The position numbers were made by a program, and so were the translations under genes. From Asterias amurensis (taxonomy: Eukaryota; Echinodermata; Asteroidea; Forcipulatida; Asteriidae): a DNA stretch of 64,000 nt. Below are positions 56,216-64,000 of the stretch, piece after piece (the stretch's first letter is position 1; each line of letters opens with the position of its first letter). Location: assembly GCF_032118995.1 (NCBI RefSeq), contig NC_092669.1, positions 2,851,501 to 2,915,500 on the forward strand. Direction: 5' to 3'. The notes under the pieces were generated by a model, which was given only the letters and a program-made list of their open reading frames with translations, was not told where the DNA came from and ran no database searches.

Positions 56216-56879
56216 AAACCATGGTCATGAGTCTGGTTCCAAGTGGTCGATCACGGTAGTCAACCAATGGTCGACCAGCCTGGGTTCGAATAAAAAAAAA
56301 ATCGACCTTTAGTTATAACCACAGTGCACACTCGTCCGCTCGAACTTGCTTTAAGTTGTCCCTTGTCAAAAGAATTCCCTTGTCCAAGTTGAACACAGAA
56401 AAACAGAGAGCTTTGTTCCATAGTGTAAAAGACCCCACAATGGTATGTTCCTATCCAACCATCACCAACTAACCAAATAAAAAAAAATTTAATATAAAAA
56501 ATAATTTGTTTAAATACAACAACCACAGCTAGAAATTTACAATGCACCTTTAAAGTTATTTCCACACACCGATATTGTTCAATAAAAAATAAATTTTACC
56601 TCATCATTCCTTCATTTCATGGTACCAAAGCTGGTACCTATTTCTGGTAACCAAAATTATTTTGCTAAGCTTATTTTTGTGCTTGATCAGCTCAATGGGT
56701 TTTGTTCTTTTTTAAAAGCTCCCTCATATATATTATTTGCAGCATAACAAAACAATTAAAATGTATAAGGCACTATTCCCTCAAGACCGCAGCGCACAAA
56801 ATAGAAATGAACAGAATAATAATAATAATATAAATAGTGGTTTCTTATATAGCGCTCAGTGACGCTCAAGGCACTTTAA

Positions 56880-57251
56880 AGGCAGTGGATACTATTGGTA
56901 ATTAAAAATAAACTCATTAGCATAAAACCTTACTTGATAACGAGTAATGGGGAGCAGTTGATAGTCAAAAAACATTGTGAGTAGTGGCTCTCACTGAAGA
57001 AATGTAGTTTTCGAGAAAGAAGTAATTTTCCACGAATTTGATTTCAAGACTTCAGATTAAGAATTTGAGGTGTACAAATCAAGCATCTGAAAGCACACAA
57101 CTGTGTATGACAAGGATGTTTTTTCTTTCAGATCTCGCAACTTCGACGACCAATTGAGCTCAAATTTTTCACAGGTTTGTTATTTTATGCTGTTGAGATA
57201 CACCAAGTTAGAAGACTGGTCTTTGACAATTACCAATAGTGTCCAGTGTCT
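56880..57251. mobile_element. TTAA family B element
   Basis: TTAA at 56876-56879 and 57252-57255. Termini AGGCAGTGGATACTATTGG and inverse. It sits directly at the end of a TATAGCGCTCAGTGACGCTC repeat. Confidence 0.8.
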
Positions 57252-57642
57252 TTAACATACAGTATTTTCCTGCAAAGTATGTAAGACTTGTCTTTAAGAA
57301 TGAGATCTACTCCTTTTAAATAGCACCATATAATGGCTTACAAGGTGCTGTGTGGCGCAATATGCTGCCGATCAAACCAGGAAAACTGGGGAGAACCCCT
57401 TCTCTTTTCGACAAGTGCACTGGGTTCTTAAATGTGCGTTACACAGATAGAGGCGAGTCTTAGGAGCTTTTCAAAATAAAAGATAATCTAAAGAAGGCAC
57501 ACCGACAGCTTTTGGACCCATAGACTTCAGGCCTAAAGCCTTTCATTACACATCTGAAAGCACAACAATTTCTGCAACAAGTAAGGGTGTTTTTATTTCA
57601 CTCTTCTCTTGCAACTTTGATGAGAAGTCTCCCGATTCTTAA

Positions 57643-57830
57643 AGGAACACGTTGCCTTGGATCGGACGAGTTGGTCTATAAAAAGCGTTTGAATCCGTTT
57701 GTTATGAAATGCAAATGGTTAGAAAGATGTTTTAAAAGTAGAATATAACGGTTCACACAAGTATCACTCAAAATTGCACAGTTTTCATTTTACGTCGCGA
57801 ACTAACACGGTCGGCCATTTATGGGAGTCT
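57643..57830. mobile_element. Left half of a TTAA family A element
   Basis: TTAA at 57639-57642, then the left arm up to CGGCCATTTATGGGAGTC; the right arm is absent and the sequence passes into a GGGCCCAATTTCATAGAG-family end (inverse). Confidence 0.75.
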
Positions 57831-58280
57831 ATACTTAAAGCAACTCTATGAAATTGGGCTGATGTGATGTGTTAAAGTTGGTTAAATATTTTAAGTGAGA
57901 TTCTCTACTAGCTGCAAGGTATTTTTTATGATAGTGATAAAATCAATCTTAGGAAAAAACTGTGTAATTATACAAAAATATAAAGCTATAATTTAAAGTT
58001 TGCTTAGCAAAAATAAAATCACAACCATGCAAGCAAAGTTTGTTATAAATTTATTACATGATTATTTGTTTTTCATCTTTGAATATGACGTCACCATTCA
58101 AATACCTGCCCTACAAAATGGGGTCTATGAGCGTGTGCTCACGTGTGCCATAGAAATCAAACCAGGACTGTGCGTGCTTCATTGATGTACGCGTTAAGAC
58201 ATGCATAGGCTTTGCCCTATAAGATGGCGACTTTCATAGCAACAAAGGGGTTATTCGAAACGGTCTAACGAGTGAACGAC

Positions 58281-61200
58281 TTAAAACATTTCCACCTCCT
58301 TCCCCCGCATTTCTTCCCCGACAAGATCGGGAAGCTCCTTGTGTTCTTCCGAGGACTCTTTGAAATACTCCACTTTACTCAGGAACGCGTTCAACGTCGC
58401 CATGTACTCGTCCCGATGCTTATACATATGACTGACGTGCGGAGAGTCCTGAAAAGACTTGCTGTGGATGTTCCGATGCCCCATCTTGTCTTGGAGGGAC
58501 GCGATGGCGCGCTGGCTGGCGTCGGCCGTCGCGACTAAGTCGCTGTGAGAGTAAAAGAAGAGGGAAGGGGCGGGGACTGGATTGTGGAAGAAGACCTCGG
58601 AGCTCTTCTGGTAGTGTTGGGTGACTGGTTTGTGCATTGCTTTCAGATAGAGGTCTATACTTTTTTGCATTGTCTTCTGGAGAAGTCTGTTCTTTAAAAG
58701 AGCCTGTTAAAAAGAATGGGACAGTTTGAGTAAAACAACTGAATCGATGGATGGATACACGGTAGACAGATAGATAAAAAGTTTATATATGAGTTCAAGT
58801 ATATAGAAAAGACACAATTAGGCCTACTAAATTAATAACTAAATTGATTAGATAGATAAAAAAAATAAACAGTTTATGTATTATTTAACAAATATAAAAA
58901 AAGACACAGTGACAACATTAATAACATAATTGATTTGCTTGATGGATAGATAGATAACCAGTTTATTTATTATTTCAAAAATAGAAACACGGTTTTACCT
59001 TTGACATACCAATGGCGACTTCGTTCAGATCTACCGGACTATCGTAAATCTGGCCGATGATTCGGCCGGTAATCTCCTGCGACTCGGACTGTACCCTCAT
59101 CATCTGCTGAAGGACCTCGCTATACTGGTACCCACCCACTGAGAAGCTGTGAATGAGGATCTTGCGATCACAGACTTCAGAACTCTGAAGAAATTTGACG
59201 ACCTCTTTGGCGATGACTTGCGATCCTTTGGTTGGAAGCATGATCTGAAATTAAGGTTTTGAAAAAAGAAACTTCAGGGGTTGTTGGCTCACAAAAACAA
59301 GGAGTAAGAATATAGAACTTATCATATCACATCAACAGTTTTTACAAGTTTTAAATTTTTTTTTTAATGAAATTCAGAATTAGGGTGATGATTGCAAACA
59401 GTGTACAGGACAAATATTAATTAATAATGTTTTATAATTTAAATGATCTTATTATTACCTTCCATTTTCTTCCGTTTTATCTTCCGTTTTATAAAGGCAT
59501 CCCAGCCTACAAGCTTTGCTTTAATGGGCCATGCCTCCAATACAGTTTTCAGTCTCGTAAAATCCCATTGCTTGTATTTGTAGTTGTGTTTGTATGGAAA
59601 TAAATGTTGATTGATTTGAATAATAGTCAAGCATTTATATAGCATTCTTATGCAGAAATTATACCATTAACATTTGACCAAAAAAAATAATTACAACAAT
59701 CAACAATTAACAATACAAAGGAATGAGTATGAAATAAATAGCGTACAAGTAGTAAGCAAAATAAGTCTGGATAAAGAAGGTGCGTTTTAAGCGATGTTTT
59801 GAATTCAGTTAGTGAAATGATATGACATATATTTTGATAAGAAAGATTGTTCCAAAAGTTTGGTTGGAGCAGCTGCATAAAACCTTCTGGAAGATGAAGA
59901 GTGTTTAGTTTGTGGTTTTGTGAGAATCCTTGTATCTGAGCTAGTATTGAATGAGCGATTAGACTGTAACAGAGTGCGATTATGCTTGCATGGAGGGACA
60001 AGTGCCAGGCCTGTATGCTTCGTTTTTAAAAGGGCAAGGGCACCAAGGCATTTTCTCCTTGGTAAAGGGCACCCTATGAGGATTTCGTAAATTTCCACTG
60101 TAGCATTTCAAGGGCCCCAGGGGCCTGGAGGCAAGTGCCTTCTTTGCCTCCGTGAAGTATCAGGCCTGATATTCTATAAAGGTAAAAGGAGGCACTTTCA
60201 TTCAAACATTTATACTGACGGTTAACAACTTGAAGATACATTCCTGGTGAATAGGATAGGGCCTAGTTGTTGAAAGACAATTCAAGTGATGGAACAAAGA
60301 AGCCAGGTACCTGCAATGGCTGAATTCTCACAGTCAAAACATCACATCCTCGATTTGTGTAAAACTTGATAAAGTTGTCAAGGTGCCGCTGCTTAGCTAG
60401 AAGCCAACTTAGTACCAACACAAGAGGGCGCTGTTTGGACTGTTCTCCCTCGGGAAGTGTTGCCTTTTGTAGAGATAAGTTAGGGGTGATCTTTATAAGG
60501 GGCGGGGCTGGATTCCCTTGAGGAGGGGCGGTGCCGTACAGTCTCATACTGCTTGCCTGCCATGGTGCCTGCCAAATAAAAAGAAGAAAATCACATGGAA
60601 ATTTGGTTGGTAATCCTGTTTTTATCACGGCACAAATTTCATGCTAAGCAAATTTTTGTGCTTAGCAGCTCTATGAAGTTGGGCCCTGTACATCTGTTGT
60701 GTGGGCTTCGGATTCTTTCGGATTACACTAAGCTGTTTCGCATTTTAAACCAGAAACTAGGGCGCTGTACTCCTTTTTTGAAATGTACACTCTAATCTAC
60801 GGAGGCAGGAAGGTTACGTTATCGCTAGTCTAGCTAGCTAGGGGCCAACTTCATAACAAGCTAACAACCATAAGCTTTACGTCCAAACTAATGGATCCTG
60901 CTGAGTAAACCAACGTAAACGTAAACAATATTTATTAATATTATGAAGAAAAAAAATCGACAAAAGGATTACAGCACCCCACGCCCACTGCACTTGGCAT
61001 AATTTCGCACCACGACAGCGCCATCTATGCAACTACTAGTACTACTACTAGTACTTACTACATCATGACATACAATACAACAATTGCGAGATAATCAAAT
61101 CTATTGGATTGATCATATTCATGTAGACTACATTGTAGTCATCGCATTTGTCTGCACATAGTGGTGGTCGTGGTAGTTTATAGTCAACAGCTGCAGAACA

Positions 61201-61400
61201 GACGATGGCATAATAAAATGGGTGGGGTTTATAAATAACTTTAAATTTAAATAAAATACATTTTATAAATTAAAATATTAATACTGATGATAAACTAAAA
61301 CCAGTACCCGTAATTAAACGATTTACTCAATCTTACTGACCTCTACCAGGCTACCTGAACTGGACCTCCGAACTCCGGCACTTACTGCTCTCCGTAGCAT
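58281..61400 (-). CDS. TMEM53-like DUF829 protein (alpha/beta-hydrolase fold)
   Basis: Member of the DUF829/TMEM53 family, whose enzymatic activity is not established. Four minus-strand exons, GT-AG, all phase 0: 61400-61341, 60568-60311, 59244-58999, 58703-58281; 328 aa. The N-terminus MLRRAVSAGVRRSSSG is Arg/Ser/Ala-rich without acids, like a mitochondrial presequence (inference). The core strand LVLVLSWLLAKQ is at 69-80, followed by YTNRGCDVLTVR. The nucleophile-elbow-like IHSFSVGGY is at 137-145 (Ser141), then IYDSPVD, LFFYSHSDLV (Asp243) and SPHVSHM (His277/His280), which together could form a Ser-Asp-His triad. The C-terminus is charged. I see no transmembrane helix as marked as that of vertebrate TMEM53, so it may belong to a sister group. 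The family call is confident; an orthologue symbol is not assigned. Confidence 0.88.
59620..60165. repeat. Dispersed repeats in DUF829 intron 2
   Basis: 59640-60000 is a TATAGCATTC-type repeat with the body GATTGTTCCAAAAGTTTGG, related to 51080-51300. 60008-60165 is the GTATGCTTCG..CAGGCCTG repeat of 23720-23895. The minus-strand frame here is repeat-derived. Confidence 0.55.
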
Positions 61401-62204
61401 GTTTAGAATAGTAATCTGGGAGAATTATAAGGGGAAAAAATAACGTTGTTTGCCCTAACCTAAAGCTAAAAACTACACACACACTGGTCGTCCGGTCCGC
61501 CGTCGCTTTGCGAGCGCCCTCTGTTGCTTTAAACCAGGAGAGGGTACTGGTATTTAAACTTGTACAAGTCTTTTATTGTTTTCAAACGTACAGTTATTCC
61601 ATTTGTAGATTGTTTTCTACGTGATTAATGTTTAAGTATTACAATTCAAGAATACAATTTTATCAACGGTGACTTGAATTTTATCTTGCACGATCTGATC
61701 TTTCGAATATGGCATGGCGGGTTTTAACAACGACTTGAACAAGTTTTATTGTCTCTATACGCGTACATCGTAAGTTGGGTGGAGGGTAGTCTTTTTTCAA
61801 CGCGTTGCAGTCGCTCCGCTGTTTACACCAACGCAGGCCTTGACAAAAGGCTAGGTGGATGCTCTAGACACAACAATTCCCCCACACAAAGAAAAACTTT
61901 GCTTAACAAAAAGAGTTTGTGTCTACAAGGCATTTATGAAGTGAAAAGTTATCCGGCAAAAAAAAAAAACCAGATTAAAAACAAATTGTTATTACAACAA
62001 ATCAAAGACGGACAAACTAAATAAAAATAATTTCATGTTAAAAAGTTGGTCTTCAAATTTTTTATTTTCCTTACAGGCATATGCAGTTGGGCTTTTCGAA
62101 GGTTGCGAGAAATATTATAATTATTACTCTATACATTTTTTCTTCTACACGAGAAATGTTTTCACAAGTGATAAACGAGAGTACAATTTCATAGAGCTTT
62201 ATCA
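61401..62204. promoter_or_regulatory. 5' flank of the DUF829 gene
   Basis: Must contain the promoter of the minus-strand gene; no TATA box is evident. The GC-rich patch near 61485-61515 is the likeliest place. Farther right I see no supported exon. Confidence 0.35.
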
Positions 62205-62460
62205 GCACAACCCAATTTCATGGAGCTGCTTAAGCACAAAGTTTTGCTTAAGCAAAAAAATCCTTGCCTAGTAAAATTAATTTACCGGCCAAAACTCCAC
62301 TCAATTGTTATGCTAAGTAAACAATAGCTAAATACCAGTCACAAGCAATGTGTATGGCATGAAATTTTTGCCAGTAACATGTGTAAAATAAGCGAGCTAT
62401 TTTCGTGCTTAAGTGAATTTTTTTGCTAAAGCAGCTCTTTGAAATTGGCCCCTGGGAACA
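62205..62460. repeat. GGGCCCAATTTCA-type MITE-like element
   Basis: CCCAATTTCATGGAGCTGCTTAAGC at the left and GCAGCTCTTTGAAATTGGCCCC at the right are inverse ends. The interior matches 26348-26580 in reverse. Confidence 0.7.
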
Positions 62461-62583
62461 AGTATGCTTACCAGAGTTTAAGGTTACCAGTCATAAACAT
62501 GTACAATCTCAAGTATTCTGTGTATTTTTGTTAAACGCAGGAAGTTTTTAAGCAATGCAGCTCTATGAAAATGGGCCCAACAG

Positions 62584-62762
62584 ACCAGCAGTCGATTTCA
62601 CCAAACTCTTCCTAACTCAGGATAAATCTTAGGACTTTACAGAGAGTTAAGTTCCCTATTCACAGACGTTAGGATGCATTGAACTCATCCCAAGTTAGGA
62701 CGGGTTACTCGTCCTAAACTCGCGATAGGATTAACCCTAGCATTTAGTGATATCGGCTGCAG
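62584..62762. repeat. GATTTCACCAAACTCTTCC MITE-like element
   Basis: Close relative of 7342-7515: GTCGATTTCACCAAACTCTTC, CCCAAGTTAGGACGGGTTAC, and a right end TTAGTGATATCGGCTGC. Confidence 0.6.
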
Positions 62763-62877
62763 GGCAGGCATCAGTAAAATAAATATATCACTAACAATTT
62801 TTTACATACTTTTGTTTATAAGATACCACCCAACTCACAAGGAAGGACGGCCACTTCAATGTCTTGGCCCAAGTGGA

Positions 62878-63072
62878 TAGTGTACTATGCGCAGTTGATA
62901 ATCGCCAAAGCACGCCAGCCACGGTATGATTTATTTTACTGAACGGCTTGAAATCTAGACTATACTGACAAGCTACTTAGTCTAGATTTCAAGCCTTCCA
63001 CAAACTAAATCGTACCATGGCAGCGGGCACTCTCTGGCGATTTACAACCGCGCGTAGTACACTATCAAATAT
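62878..63072. repeat. Long inverted repeat with close arms
   Basis: GATAGTGTACTATGCGCAGTTG at the left is mirrored by CAACCGCGCGTAGTACACTATC at 63047-63068; GGCTTGAAATCTAGACTA is mirrored by TAGTCTAGATTTCAAGCC near the centre. Divergent hairpin of about 190 bp, probably a MITE. Confidence 0.8.
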
Positions 63073-63534
63073 CAAGCACCATAGTCTTGGGTCCAACACT
63101 AACTTCAACCCAAATCAACTTTCACAAGACTAAGGCCATAGGCCCTACATGGGGCTGAAAATAAGACTGTTAGTCGATGGGTATCATCAACTATATACAT
63201 AGGCCTGTTAGCAGAATGCACTACCTTCCCAACTTTTTTCCAAACTAAGAGAGTGATGAAATAGTTTAAGGGGCTCATACCATAATGTTGAAAATACGAA
63301 AATAAACTTGGCACACACCTCAAACTAAGTAATATATACACCCTTATTTTAGTACATACTGTTTTAAAATAAAAATCTGTTTTAAAAAAAATCTTATCCA
63401 AACTACCTCCATTGGCATATAAAGCATCTCAAAAGTTTTACCCAACATGCCATACCATGATCAAAATACCGTAAACTTATTTAAAAAAATGATAATACAC
63501 CTGTCTTTTAATACCATAATTTGTTAACTCTATA

Positions 63535-63826
63535 AAATAACAAACCTGTGAAAATTTAGGCTCAACCGGTCATCAGAGTCGGAAGAAAATAACGGGAAAA
63601 CCCATCCTCGTGTCCGCACGTTTCGCCGTGTCATGACATGTGTTTAAAAAAAAACTGTAATTCTCGACAATGAGAATTGATATTGTTTTACTGTTTTCTC
63701 AAAAAGTAAAGCATTTCATGGAATAATATTTCAAGAGAAGTCTTCCACCACTACCTTCTGTAAACCCTGTAAAATATTTGTAAATCTGTGAACTGTTTTT
63801 TTCTGTACCGAAAGGGTCCAATGGCT
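63535..63826 (-). mobile_element. TTAA family B-related element, reversed
   Basis: Right end CTGTACCGAAAGGGTCCAATG with TTAA at 63827-63830. Reverse orientation of 25661-26033; the left end is eroded. Confidence 0.65.
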
Positions 63827-63830
63827 TTAA

Positions 63831-64000
63831 GTGGTTTCCCACAAGAACATGCAGTTAATCTTACCCCCCTAGCTGTTTAAAAAGTAGTATGGAATATCAC
63901 ATGCATCACAAAAAAGCAGGATTATTATACCTTTATATTTTAATATGTATAGTGCGTTTCAAAGTTCAACGTATCAACAATATTACTATTATTGCCAAGA
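63831..64000. other. Window end, no gene seen
   Basis: AT-rich sequence ending in an ATTATTATT-type stretch that may start another SINE tail (ATAGTGCGTTTCAAAG). Confidence 0.35.

Noticed and set aside
59648-60001. 117-aa minus-strand frame in the DUF829 gene intron
   Set aside because: The sequence is a dispersed TATAGC-type repeat also present at 51080-51300.
62822-62933. Exon-like segment (AAG acceptor, open frame DTTQLTRKDGHFNV, GTATGA donor)
   Set aside because: Much of it is the left arm of the inverted repeat 62878-63072, and no partner exon was found.
1-64000. LTR retroelement, Polinton or other virus-like fossil
   Set aside because: No long direct terminal repeats, protease/integrase or capsid-like frames were recognised; the only reverse-transcriptase traces are of LINE type.

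Overview
This is an AT-rich eukaryotic nuclear window with intron-rich, deuterostome-type genes. Protein resemblance and the dense load of short palindromic elements suggest an echinoderm, most likely a sea star; this is inference, since no species marker is present. Five complete genes can be assembled exon by exon with consistent splice phases, and the last exon of a sixth lies at the left. Layout: (1) 1-3464 is repeat-rich and holds no recognised gene. (2) 3465-4060, plus strand, is the terminal exon of an unrecognised gene ending in an NPF motif. (3) 12819-6091, minus strand, is COMMD9, 7 exons, 198 aa. (4) 18027-29547, plus strand, is TRAF6, 6 coding exons, 638 aa. (5) 47465-39139, minus strand, is LIN7, 5 exons, 209 aa. 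(6) 47938-53601, plus strand, is SAMM50, 12 exons, 469 aa, head-to-head with LIN7 across 472 bp. (7) 61400-58281, minus strand, is a TMEM53-like DUF829 protein, 4 exons, 328 aa. The genes are not a pathway cluster. COMMD9 acts in Commander/CCC endosomal sorting, TRAF6 in Toll/IL-1R-type immune signalling, LIN7 in cell polarity and synaptic scaffolding, and SAMM50 in mitochondrial outer-membrane beta-barrel assembly. The DUF829 protein is a predicted alpha/beta-hydrolase-fold protein. COMMD9 beside TRAF6 recalls the human 11p13-p12 order COMMD9-PRR5L-TRAF6-RAG1. Introns and intergenic DNA are built largely from small non-autonomous elements. At least three kinds carry TTAA at both ends (an almost fully palindromic ~385-bp family, a ~370-390-bp family and its relatives, and a 595-bp element). 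There are also a hAT-like MITE with 8-bp target duplications, several tRNA-derived SINE families (one inserted inside another), two LINE reverse-transcriptase remnants, a near-perfect 75-bp minisatellite and several local duplications. I saw no LTR retroelement, Polinton, CRISPR array or free-standing tRNA/rRNA gene. I did not find a clearly new biological system. The best leads are the COMMD9-TRAF6 linkage, the LIN7/SAMM50 shared promoter, a GC-AG intron in SAMM50, the LIN7 C-terminus encoded in a local repeat, and the palindromic TTAA elements lodged in introns of COMMD9, LIN7 and SAMM50.
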